From Chlamydiia bacterium (GTDB lineage: Bacteria > Chlamydiota > Chlamydiia > Chlamydiales > JAAKFR01), in assembly GCA_020440555.1 (NCBI GenBank), contig JAGRNW010000006.1:1-38177 (forward strand): a DNA stretch of 38,177 nt, in the 5' to 3' direction. Positions 8,259 through 15,732 of this stretch are shown here, piece by piece. Within the stretch, counting starts at the first letter, position 1. Every line of letters starts with the position of its first letter. The position numbers and the translations under genes are program-made. The notes beneath the pieces were generated by a model. It was not told the DNA's origin and searched no databases. It was given only the letters and a program-made list of their open reading frames with translations.

Positions 8259-8657
8259 TTAATTTATGCGCGGTAAAATTGCTCCGGGTTGCGAACAACG
8301 TGCTTTCGCACAACTGCTGACACCTAAGAATGCGGTAATCAGGGAGGCCCCTCCAATAGAAGTCACAAATGCGCTGAGAGTAAGAGGTGTTGCTCCCACG
8401 GCTTCTCCAACGGTCACCAGAAGAGATGAAACGCCGCTGAGACCGGAAACGCCAAACGCTGCACAAAGGCCCAGCGCTCCGATTCCTCCAAAAATAATTC
8501 CCACAACTCCGATAACAAGGAATAGAGTGGTCGTATTAAAAATAGAACCACAACAACTCACCCGACGATTTGAAAGGGAACCTTCGCTTTCCTCATCTGA
8601 AGCTCCTACATTGTGCGTTCTAGAACAAGGAAATAAGCACCTCAAACATGACGTCAT
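8259..8657 (-). CDS. Small membrane protein with two hydrophobic lobes, Inc-like candidate
   Basis: 132 aa. A polar N-terminus of ~43 residues with several Cys and Ser is followed by a long hydrophobic block (about residues 44-70), a short turn, and a second block (about 78-115), ending in a short Cys-containing basic tail. This closely spaced hairpin of two long hydrophobic segments is the layout known from chlamydial inclusion-membrane (Inc) proteins, which are secreted by type III without a cleaved signal. No cleavable signal peptide is seen. No sequence family is recognised, so 'Inc-like' is an inference from topology and from the organism. An AGAGG Shine-Dalgarno lies just upstream of the ATG. 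It stands alone between two repeat-rich or non-coding stretches; nothing further is seen in 8119-8258 or 8658-8794 apart from a weak hairpin at 8758-8786. Confidence 0.6.
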   Translation of the reverse strand: MTSCLRCLFPCSRTHNVGASDEESEGSLSNRRVSCCGSIFNTTTLFLVIGVVGIIFGGIGALGLCAAFGVSGLSGVSSLLVTVGEAVGATPLTLSAFVTSIGGASLITAFLGVSSCAKARCSQPGAILPRIN

Positions 8658-8794
8658 GATGACACCTCTCTAATTTTTTAATCACAAGCGCATGATACCA
8701 GAGAGCAAGAAAAAGGAAAAGATAAAATTTTTATTGGCTTAATAAATGGACGTTGGAGTCTGAATTAGTCGAAACCTGATTTAGACAACAACGC

Positions 8795-9505
8795 CTAATA
8801 AATGCAAAATTTCATTTGCATCTCTTTAAGGTGGCTGTTCGATTTAAAAGCTTTGACGGTCTTGTTAATTAATTTAATGAGGGTTTTTTTTTCTTCTTTA
8901 AGGGTTATGAGGCGAACAGCGTCGTGATTGAGAGGAGGAGAGACAATTTTTAGTGTTTGACTAAAGCGATTGTTGATGAGCTCATGAGCTCCTAGAGCTG
9001 GAAGTAACACAAGGTCGATCTCTCCTCTGGCAAGCGATTCAAGGGCGAGAGTAAGAGACATGTAAGGACGAATAATGAGCGTTCGATATTTTTGCGCAAT
9101 GAATACAGAATTATTAAAGGGACTGATCCCCACGATCCCTCCTTCAAAATCTGAAAGATGTTTAGCTTTTGATTGTTTGGGGACAACAAGAACTGGGCCA
9201 AGATCGAGCAGACTAGTTGAAAAAGCATAACGGTCCAGGTTTTTGCTGGTCAAAAGGGCAACACTTAGAGCGCCATCATACTCTTTCTGTGCGAGGCCGG
9301 ACAGAAGAGCAACTGTTCCTGCATCAACGATTTCAAAAGCAACGTTCTCTTTTTTTCCGATTTCTTCAAATAATTGATTAAAATATCCATTGACGTATTC
9401 GGTTTTTTCTTTAAAGTTGTAAGGGTAGTAAGAGGGGTCTCGCCCGATGGTGTAATCATCAGCAAAAAGAGAGGCTGTCAAAATGAATAAGAGTAACCAA
9501 CGCAT
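8795..9505 (-). CDS. Periplasmic amino-acid-type solute-binding protein (SBP family 3)
   Basis: 236 aa, starting at ATG 9505; the open frame extends 50 codons further, but that part overlaps hemH, and the methionine at 9505 begins a clean signal peptide (MRWLLLFILTASLFA, cleavage before DDY). The mature part has the family 3 pattern: YTIGRDPSYYPYNF at the first strand, a membrane-distal lobe with YDGALSVALLTSKNLDRYAFSTSLLD, and the second lobe with GGIVGISPFNNSV and SLARGEIDLVLLP. Such proteins deliver amino acids or opines to ABC permeases; no permease is nearby. In C. trachomatis a similar gene ('fliY', CT486) adjoins the ferrochelatase gene, as I recall, which agrees with the neighbour here. 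The ligand is unknown. It is divergent from hemH with only 19 bp between start codons. Confidence 0.85.
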   Translation of the reverse strand: MRWLLLFILTASLFADDYTIGRDPSYYPYNFKEKTEYVNGYFNQLFEEIGKKENVAFEIVDAGTVALLSGLAQKEYDGALSVALLTSKNLDRYAFSTSLLDLGPVLVVPKQSKAKHLSDFEGGIVGISPFNNSVFIAQKYRTLIIRPYMSLTLALESLARGEIDLVLLPALGAHELINNRFSQTLKIVSPPLNHDAVRLITLKEEKKTLIKLINKTVKAFKSNSHLKEMQMKFCIY

Positions 9506-9513
9506 ATCTACTT

Positions 9514-9527
9514 CATAATCGATTATG
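9514..9527. promoter_or_regulatory. Perfect 14-bp palindrome between divergent starts
   Basis: CATAATCGATTATG is fully self-complementary and its last three bases are the hemH start codon. It fills most of the 19-bp gap between hemH and the binding-protein gene. It could be an operator or chance in an AT-rich gap; no conventional promoter fits in the gap, so promoters must lie inside the opposite coding regions. Confidence 0.3.
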
Positions 9528-10508
9528 GAAAGAAAAAAAAGAGGATATTTACTGGTTAATTTTGGAGGACCCCGTTCTTTGGTTGAAGTACGTCCTTTTT
9601 TAGAGGCTTTGCTTACAGACCAAGAAGTGGTTCGAACAAAATTCCCCTCTTTCATTCATAAACTTTTATTTAAGAAAATCGCAAAAAAACGGGCCATCAA
9701 AATCCAGAATGACTATGCCTCAATCGGGGGGAAATCTCCTGTTTATGAAGATACTGAACATGTGGCCAATGCATTGCGTAGGCAGCTTCATGGTCCCCTT
9801 GTCACATTCCATCGTTACCTTCCTGCCACGCATAAAGAGAGTTTGTATCAGATCAAAACCCTCGATGTGGACAAAATTGTTGTTTTCCCTATGTTTCCCC
9901 ACTTCACCTATGCAACAACGGGAAGTTGCGCCACATTTTTTGATCGACATCTTCCTTCAAAAATTAATTTTAAGATCAGATGGGTGAAATCTTACCCCAC
10001 TCACCCTGCTTTTATTGATCTATTCAGCTATTGCATTAATGAGTACCTCGCGCAACACCATCTTAGGGCAAATAATACGGTTCTTTTGTTTTCAGCTCAC
10101 GGCTTACCAAAGTTATTTATTGATACGGGTGATATTTATCAGTCGGAGATTGAAAATACTTTTTTTAAGGTGATGGAACAATTCCCAGAGGCAGTGGGTC
10201 AACTTGCCTATCAATCGAAGTTTGGCCCAGGAGAGTGGTTAACGCCTTCAACTGAAGATGTTTGTCGAGATGTAGACATCTGGAACAAAGACAAAAAAGC
10301 CGTTCTGTTTATCCCGATAAGTTTTACAACGGATCATATTGAAACGCTCTTTGAAATTGAAAAGAAATATGTTCCACTTATCAAAAAGAAGGGTATTGAT
10401 GTTCACAGATTACCAGCCTTTAACGGGCGTAAAGAATGGATTGATACGATTTTAGCGATTCTTCGAGATGCGCCCTTTTCATCTAATAGCATGCTTCTTA
10501 GGCATTAA
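9525..10508 (+). CDS. hemH: Ferrochelatase
   Basis: Inserts Fe2+ into protoporphyrin IX (or coproporphyrin III) to finish heme. 327 aa, the normal length for bacterial HemH. The N-terminus KRGYLLVNFGGPRS is the family signature and fixes the start. SIGGKSPVYEDTEHVANALRR follows at ~67-86. The catalytic His is H192 in LLFSAHGLP, and the second metal-site Glu lies in TTDHIETLFEIEKKY near residue 269. YQSKFGPGEWLTPSTEDV (~229-246) is the conserved substrate-loop segment. No C-terminal Fe-S cysteine cluster is seen. Expected to be cytoplasmic or membrane-peripheral. No Shine-Dalgarno is visible upstream. The pyrimidine operon follows on the same strand, but behind its own promoter and a terminator-like hairpin. 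Confidence 0.95.
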   Translation: MERKKRGYLLVNFGGPRSLVEVRPFLEALLTDQEVVRTKFPSFIHKLLFKKIAKKRAIKIQNDYASIGGKSPVYEDTEHVANALRRQLHGPLVTFHRYLPATHKESLYQIKTLDVDKIVVFPMFPHFTYATTGSCATFFDRHLPSKINFKIRWVKSYPTHPAFIDLFSYCINEYLAQHHLRANNTVLLFSAHGLPKLFIDTGDIYQSEIENTFFKVMEQFPEAVGQLAYQSKFGPGEWLTPSTEDVCRDVDIWNKDKKAVLFIPISFTTDHIETLFEIEKKYVPLIKKKGIDVHRLPAFNGRKEWIDTILAILRDAPFSSNSMLLRH

Positions 10509-10525
10509 AGTAAAAATTTTGTATC

Positions 10526-10554
10526 TTGCGAAGAAACTTCTTGTTCGCTACAAT
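10526..10554 (+). promoter_or_regulatory. Probable pyrimidine operon promoter
   Basis: TTGCGA (10526-10531) and TACAAT (10549-10554) are separated by exactly 17 bp, a strong sigma70-type match. Transcription would start near 10561, about 78 nt upstream of carA and just before a short leader ORF. Confidence 0.6.
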
Positions 10555-10563
10555 CCCTCCCGA

Positions 10564-10608
10564 ATGAAGATAATTTATGTAAATAAAGGTTATCCAAAGC
10601 CATCCTAA
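10564..10608 (+). CDS. Putative leader peptide of the pyr operon
   Basis: A 14-codon ORF (MKIIYVNKGYPKPS, stop TAA at 10606-10608) begins a few bases after the predicted transcription start. Its last codons are the 5' arm of the terminator hairpin (10596-10606) and its stop codon opens the loop. A ribosome finishing this ORF would cover the 5' arm and should prevent hairpin formation. No Shine-Dalgarno is seen, so initiation would have to be leaderless or nearly so. Could be chance; the placement is what makes it interesting. Confidence 0.35.
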   Translation: MKIIYVNKGYPKPS

Positions 10609-10629
10609 GTTTAGGGTGGCTTTTTTTTT
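10596..10629 (+). terminator. Intrinsic terminator / possible attenuator before carA
   Basis: AAAGCCATCCT (10596-10606), loop AAGTTT, and AGGGTGGCTTT (10613-10623) form an 11-bp stem with one G-T pair, followed by a run of Ts ending at 10629. carA starts 9 nt later. It may simply end hemH transcription, but it lies downstream of a good promoter and 88 nt after the hemH stop, so it would also terminate transcripts from the pyr promoter unless relieved. Confidence 0.75.
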
Positions 10630-10638
10630 GAGTTTCGT

Positions 10639-11682
10639 ATGAAAAAATCGTTTTTAATCCTCCAAAATGGAGTTGTCTTCGAGGGGCTTTCTCCTGATTG
10701 GCAAGAAGAAGTCGCAAGTGGCGAAGTCGTTTTTACAACAGGGATGACCGGATATACAGAAACTCTGACCGATCCTTCCTATGCTGGACAAATCATTGTT
10801 TTTACTTACCCTCTCATAGGAAACTATGGTGTTGGAAGTGAAGATGGATGGGAATCTGAGAAAATTCATGCTAAGGGAGTGGTGGTCTCAACAAGTTCTC
10901 CTCACTTCTCTCATTATCTTGCTACCTGTTCTTTGCAACAGTGGTTAAAAACTCAGGGGGTTGCTTTGATCACAAAGATCGATACTCGTGCCGTTACAAA
11001 GTACTTACGTACTTCGGGAGCGACTCTAGGCGCCATTTCAATCAGTGAAAATCCCCCTGCTCAGTTTGATGATCCAAATCAAACGAATCTTGTTGCAAGT
11101 GTCTCCTCCTGTAAAAGAAGCGACTATGGGAATGGTGCAAAGAGGGTGATTGCGGTCGATTGTGGAATGAAAAAAAATCTATTACGCCATCTTCTGGAGT
11201 ATGATGTTCGTGTCACTATTGTTTCCCATGACGACGATTTTACCGAAGAAAATTATGATGGAATTTTCCTCTCCAATGGACCAGGAGATCCCACGCAGTG
11301 TCCAAAGACATTAGAAATTTTGAAAAAAGCCATGAGGAAGAAGAAGCCTATTTTTGGGGTTTGTTTAGGTAATCAAATGTTAGCCCTTGCCGCTGGTGCA
11401 AAAACTTACAAGCTTAAATTTGGGCATCGAGGGCAAAATCAACCTTGCATCGATGTAGAAACAGGAAGATGTTACATGACAAGTCAAAATCATGGGTATG
11501 CCGTTGACGAAAAGAGTTTGCCCAAGGATTGGAAGGTCACCTTTCGCAACCTGAATGATGGATCTATAGAAGGGATTTCCCATAGAACACTTCCTTATTT
11601 TTCGGTTCAATTTCATCCCGAAGCGGCTCCAGGCCCAACAGATACCAAGTGGTTTTTTAAACGCTTTGCAGAGCTTCTATGA
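10639..11682 (+). CDS. carA: Carbamoyl-phosphate synthase small (glutaminase) subunit
   Basis: Hydrolyses glutamine and channels ammonia to CarB for carbamoyl phosphate. 347 aa, slightly shorter than E. coli CarA (382). The N-terminal CPSase_sm domain has FTTGMTGYTETLTDPSYAG (~32-50) and the C-terminal class I glutamine amidotransferase has the nucleophile Cys242 in GVCLGNQ and the His326/Glu328 dyad in QFHPEA. All catalytic residues are present. First gene of the pyr operon. Its stop overlaps the carB start (ATGA). No strong Shine-Dalgarno precedes the ATG, which lies just after the T-tract of the terminator at 10596-10629, so expression probably depends on read-through. Confidence 0.96.
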   Translation: MKKSFLILQNGVVFEGLSPDWQEEVASGEVVFTTGMTGYTETLTDPSYAGQIIVFTYPLIGNYGVGSEDGWESEKIHAKGVVVSTSSPHFSHYLATCSLQQWLKTQGVALITKIDTRAVTKYLRTSGATLGAISISENPPAQFDDPNQTNLVASVSSCKRSDYGNGAKRVIAVDCGMKKNLLRHLLEYDVRVTIVSHDDDFTEENYDGIFLSNGPGDPTQCPKTLEILKKAMRKKKPIFGVCLGNQMLALAAGAKTYKLKFGHRGQNQPCIDVETGRCYMTSQNHGYAVDEKSLPKDWKVTFRNLNDGSIEGISHRTLPYFSVQFHPEAAPGPTDTKWFFKRFAELL

Positions 11683-14600
11683 AAATGAGTATCAATAAAG
11701 TTTTAATATTAGGTTCGGGAGGGCTTCGCATTGGTCAAGCCGGGGAGTTTGATTATTCTGGAACGCAGGCTATTAAAGCATTGCAGGAAGAGAAGATTGT
11801 GACAGTTCTTATTAATCCCAATATTGCAACGATTCAGACCGATCCAGGGGTTGCGGACCATGTCTATTTATTACCTCTCAATCTCGAAACGGTTACTCAG
11901 GTGATTGAAAAAGAACGTCCCGATGGAATTCTCTTAGGGTTTGGAGGACAAACCGCACTCAATTTAGGCCTGGCATTGGATGAAAGTGGAGTTCTAGCGA
12001 AATATCAAGTTAAAGTGCTTGGAACACCCATAGAAACCATCCGAATCACCGAAGATCGGGAGCTTTTCAAAGCCGCGTTAAACATGATTGGTGTTAAAAC
12101 TGCCAGAAGTCAAGCTGCTCGCACCCTAGAAGATGCCATTAAGGCAGCTAGGGACATTGGATTCCCTGTAATGATTCGTTCAGGCTTTTCTTTGGGAGGT
12201 CTGGGATCGGGAACTGTTCAAAACGAAGAAGAGTTAAGAACTTTGGCCTCGGAGGCTTTGGCTAAAGCTCCCCAGATTCTTGTTGAAGAAAATCTTTCCG
12301 GTTTTAAAGAGATTGAATATGAAATTGTTCGTGATAGTGCAGACAATTTGATCGCTGTTTGCAACATGGAAAATTTCGATCCTATGGGAATTCATACGGG
12401 AGAGAGTATTGTAGTTGCTCCTTCTCAAACTCTTACTAATGAAGAATATCATTTGTTGCGAGAGGTGGCCCTTAAAACGGTTTCTCATTTGGGTGTAATA
12501 GGTGAGTGTAATATTCAGTATGCCCTTAACCCTAAGGCTAATGATTATCGGGTGATTGAAGTGAATGCTCGCCTCTCTCGTTCAAGTGCCCTTGCTTCGA
12601 AAGCGACGGGATATCCCCTTGCCTTCGTAGCAGCCAAATGTGCGCTGGGGTACCAGTTGCATGAAATTAAAAACTCAGTCACCAAAAAGACCTCTGCCTT
12701 TTTTGAGCCAGCTCTTGATTATCTTGTGGTGAAAATGCCTCGTTGGGCTACTCAGAAGCTCAAATCGGCCAACCGACACATAGGTTCGGAGATGAAGAGT
12801 GTAGGTGAGGTGATGTCCATTGGGCGCTCATTTGAAGAAGCTATTCAAAAAGCAATTAGGATGGTTTCAATTGGAGCCTCCTCCCTTTTTGATTATCCGT
12901 ACACCATCGAAGATCCGAAGCAGGAAATTGTCAAGGCAACTGACAGGCGTCTTTTTGCCTTGGCTGCGTATTTTAGACAAGGGGGATGCGTGGATGAAGC
13001 GCATCAACTGTCGGGAATTGATCACTGGTTCTTAGAACATATTAAAACGCTTGTTGAGTATGAAAAGAAACTGACATCGCTCGATAAAAATCTTTTGTGT
13101 GAAGCTAAAAGACTTGGATTTTCAGACCATGCAATTGGGAAGCTTGTTGGCCTAGACGAATTTGAGGTGAGAGAGGAGCGAAAAAAGTGTAAGATTCTCC
13201 CTGTTATGAAGCAGATTGATACCCTGGCTGGAGAGTTTGACGCTGAAACCAACTATCTCTATATGACTTATCATGGGGAGGTTCATGATCTCCCTTCTTC
13301 CGAGATACGCCCCATGATCGTGATAGGCTCAGGTCCTTATTGTATCGGTTCTTCAGTCGAATTTGATTGGTGTGGCGTCAACACTGTCCGTACCTTGCGC
13401 AAGCTTGGTAAAAATGTAATCATGATCAATTGCAATCCAGAAACAGTTTCCACCGATTATGATGAGTCAGATCGACTTTATTTTGAAGAACTGACCTTAG
13501 AAAGGGTTCTCGATATTGCCGATTATGAAAATCCTGAAGGGATGATTGTTTCGGTGGGGGGGCAGACCGCTAATAACATCGCTTTGTCTTTAGAAGGGAA
13601 CGGGTACCCTATTTTAGGAACTCCAGCTGCGATGATTGATCTTGCAGAGAATAGACAGACTTTTTCAGCTTTGTTAAATACCCTCAATATTGACCAACCC
13701 GCTTGGCAAGAGGTTTCATCACTTCCAGTTGCTAGAGATTTTGCCAAGCGATCGGGTTATCCCATCTTAGTGCGCCCTTCTTATGTTTTATCGGGAGCGG
13801 CAATGAATGTGATTTATACTGAGAATGAACTTGAAAAATATCTTAAAGAGGCGACCATTGTTTCTCCTAAACATCCTGTAGTGATGTCTAAATTTATTTT
13901 GGGAGCGAAAGAACTAGAAATTGATGGTGTAGCAAAAGATGGAAATATTATTATTGAAGCGATTGCCGAACACATTGAAAATGCTGGAGTTCATTCGGGT
14001 GATGCGACGATTGTCTTGCCCCCCCAAAAGCTTTATCTTGAAACAATTCGCAGAGCTAAATGGATCGCTCAAAAGATTGTGAAAGCACTCAATATTACAG
14101 GTCCTTTCAATCTCCAATTGATTGCAAAAGAAAACGCTTTGAAAGTGATTGAATGTAATGTAAGAGCTTCAAGATCATTTCCTTTTGTTTCAAAAGTCAC
14201 GGGAAAAAATTTTATCGAGATAGCAGTCAGGGCTATTGTAGGTCCCATCAAAAAAGAGACCTACAACACCCTTGATCTTAAATATGTGGGAATCAAAACT
14301 CCTCAGTTTTCCTACCATCGGTTAAAGGGGGCCAACCCAGTGGCTCATGTCGAAATGGCTTCAACAGGTGAAGTGGCCTGTTTAGGAGAAAATCTTCTCG
14401 ATGCTTTTCTTTCCTCTTGGCTTGCTACTGAACAGCAAGTGGTGGGGAAACGGATTTTATTGAGCGTTGGTGGGGAACAAAAAGAGAAATTTGTGGAACC
14501 TATCAGCGAACTGATGAAGAAGGGATGGGAATTATTCACAACTTCTGGAACATATGAATTTTTTGGTCAAAGGGGCATTACATCAAACTGTTTGTTTAAA

Positions 14601-14852
14601 TGTAGTGAAGAAAAAGAACCCAATATCCTTTCGGCGATCGCCAGCAAGAAAGTAGATCTTATTATTAATATCCCGCGCGGAACATCGACGCACGTGATGA
14701 CTGATGGATTTCGAATCAGGCGTCTAGCAATTGACCATCAAATTCCTCTCATCACCAATGTCCAGATTGCGCTTGTTTTTTTAAGCTGTCTTACTTCTCC
14801 TCATGCGTGCACGATGCAAATCAAAACTTTGGAGGAGTATCAACATGGTTAA
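11679..14852 (+). CDS. carB: Carbamoyl-phosphate synthase large subunit
   Basis: Makes carbamoyl phosphate from bicarbonate, ammonia and two ATP. 1057 aa, close to E. coli CarB (1073). Two homologous halves are visible, each opening with a Rossmann-like pre-ATP-grasp segment: LILGSGGLRIGQAGEFDYSG near residue 9 and VIGSGPYCIGSSVEFDWCG near 548. ATP-grasp signatures occur in both (SGFSLGGLGSG in the first, RPSYVLSGAAM in the second). The C-terminal ~140 residues form the MGS-like allosteric domain (GWELFTTSGTYEFF). The first glycine-rich loop reads GGLRIGQ rather than the more usual GPIxIGQ, a conservative oddity. ATGA overlap with carA and an 8-nt overlap with pyrB indicate tight coupling. 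A second in-frame ATG lies two codons downstream of the chosen start. Confidence 0.97.
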   Translation: MKMSINKVLILGSGGLRIGQAGEFDYSGTQAIKALQEEKIVTVLINPNIATIQTDPGVADHVYLLPLNLETVTQVIEKERPDGILLGFGGQTALNLGLALDESGVLAKYQVKVLGTPIETIRITEDRELFKAALNMIGVKTARSQAARTLEDAIKAARDIGFPVMIRSGFSLGGLGSGTVQNEEELRTLASEALAKAPQILVEENLSGFKEIEYEIVRDSADNLIAVCNMENFDPMGIHTGESIVVAPSQTLTNEEYHLLREVALKTVSHLGVIGECNIQYALNPKANDYRVIEVNARLSRSSALASKATGYPLAFVAAKCALGYQLHEIKNSVTKKTSAFFEPALDYLVVKMPRWATQKLKSANRHIGSEMKSVGEVMSIGRSFEEAIQKAIRMVSIGASSLFDYPYTIEDPKQEIVKATDRRLFALAAYFRQGGCVDEAHQLSGIDHWFLEHIKTLVEYEKKLTSLDKNLLCEAKRLGFSDHAIGKLVGLDEFEVREERKKCKILPVMKQIDTLAGEFDAETNYLYMTYHGEVHDLPSSEIRPMIVIGSGPYCIGSSVEFDWCGVNTVRTLRKLGKNVIMINCNPETVSTDYDESDRLYFEELTLERVLDIADYENPEGMIVSVGGQTANNIALSLEGNGYPILGTPAAMIDLAENRQTFSALLNTLNIDQPAWQEVSSLPVARDFAKRSGYPILVRPSYVLSGAAMNVIYTENELEKYLKEATIVSPKHPVVMSKFILGAKELEIDGVAKDGNIIIEAIAEHIENAGVHSGDATIVLPPQKLYLETIRRAKWIAQKIVKALNITGPFNLQLIAKENALKVIECNVRASRSFPFVSKVTGKNFIEIAVRAIVGPIKKETYNTLDLKYVGIKTPQFSYHRLKGANPVAHVEMASTGEVACLGENLLDAFLSSWLATEQQVVGKRILLSVGGEQKEKFVEPISELMKKGWELFTTSGTYEFFGQRGITSNCLFKCSEEKEPNILSAIASKKVDLIINIPRGTSTHVMTDGFRIRRLAIDHQIPLITNVQIALVFLSCLTSPHACTMQIKTLEEYQHG

Positions 14853-15732
14853 AAGTTTGGTTTCTTTTAAACAGCTTACCCGTAAAGAGATAGAGTTTTT
14901 GTTGCAGAAGGCCTACAGCTATCAAAAGAAGCCTCCTGGATCGATTTTACAGGGAAAAATTTTAGCAAACCTTTTTTTTGAGCCTTCGACGCGCACGCGC
15001 CTTTCTTTTGAGTCGGCCATGAAAAAAATGGGTGGAGAATGTATTGGCATTGAAGGGGAAGAGAGAAGCTCTCTTTCTAAAGGTGAAACCCTAAGTGATA
15101 CGATTGCGGTTGTGAGTCGATATGCCGATATCATTGTGATCCGTCATCCCGAAAAGGGTTCGGCTAAATTGGCCGCTGATGCGAGCTCAGTTCCGGTGAT
15201 CAATGGAGGAGATGGGACCAACGAACATCCTACTCAAACGCTTCTGGATCTCTTCACTATCTGGCAAACGCAGAAGACCCTCGATCATCTCCACCTAGTT
15301 GTAGCTGGCGATCTCAAAAATGGCAGAACGGTCCATTCTCTTGTGCTGAGCCTCCATTTTTTTAACCCAACGCTTTATTTTGTCCCGATTCCTGGTTTGG
15401 AAATGCCCTTTGAAATCTGCCAGTTCCTCAGGGAACAAGGAATTAAATTTTCAACACATTCTACCATTGAAGAGGTGATGCCTCAGGCTGATATTCTTTA
15501 TTTGACCCGGGTGCAAAAGGAGCGGAACTCAATCGGTGCGTACTCAATCAATAAAAAGACTCTTGAACGGGCCAAACCAAATTTAAAAGTGCTCCATCCT
15601 CTTCCTCGCGTGGACGAAATTGATACAGAAGTGGACGCGACTCCCTATGCCCACTATTTTGATCAAGCTGCGAATGGAGTGGTAGTTCGGCAAGCCCTCA
15701 TCGTTCACTTGCTGGAGAAATGTTCATGTTAA
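14845..15732 (+). CDS. pyrB: Aspartate carbamoyltransferase catalytic chain
   Basis: Condenses carbamoyl phosphate with aspartate. 295 aa. The start at 14845 is chosen because GGAGGAG (14831-14837) lies 7 nt upstream and the protein aligns from MVKSLVSFKQLTR; the frame is open further upstream inside carB. The carbamoyl-phosphate site FFEPSTRTRLSFESAM is at ~44-59, followed by the SLSKGET lysine loop, the HPTQTLLDLFTI signature, GDLKNGRTVHSL and LHPLPRVDEID, all as in E. coli PyrB. No pyrI regulatory-chain gene is present, so nucleotide feedback through PyrI is not expected from this locus. The start overlaps the carB end and the end overlaps the pyrC start. The shortness relative to E. coli PyrB (311) comes mainly from a compact N-terminus. 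Confidence 0.96.
   Translation: MVKSLVSFKQLTRKEIEFLLQKAYSYQKKPPGSILQGKILANLFFEPSTRTRLSFESAMKKMGGECIGIEGEERSSLSKGETLSDTIAVVSRYADIIVIRHPEKGSAKLAADASSVPVINGGDGTNEHPTQTLLDLFTIWQTQKTLDHLHLVVAGDLKNGRTVHSLVLSLHFFNPTLYFVPIPGLEMPFEICQFLREQGIKFSTHSTIEEVMPQADILYLTRVQKERNSIGAYSINKKTLERAKPNLKVLHPLPRVDEIDTEVDATPYAHYFDQAANGVVVRQALIVHLLEKCSC

Noticed and set aside
8266-8673. A 135-codon plus-strand frame antisense to the Inc-like gene
   Set aside because: The minus-strand product has a coherent two-lobe hydrophobic profile and a ribosome site; the plus product is low-complexity Pro/Arg sequence typical of an antisense shadow.
8758-8786. Hairpin GTCTGAATTAG / CTGATTTAGAC downstream of the binding-protein gene
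   Set aside because: Pairs only with two wobble positions and has no T-tract; not called a terminator.
9506-9655. Fifty-codon N-terminal extension of the solute-binding protein
   Set aside because: It overlaps hemH, lacks a ribosome site and would bury the signal peptide; the start at 9505 is far better.
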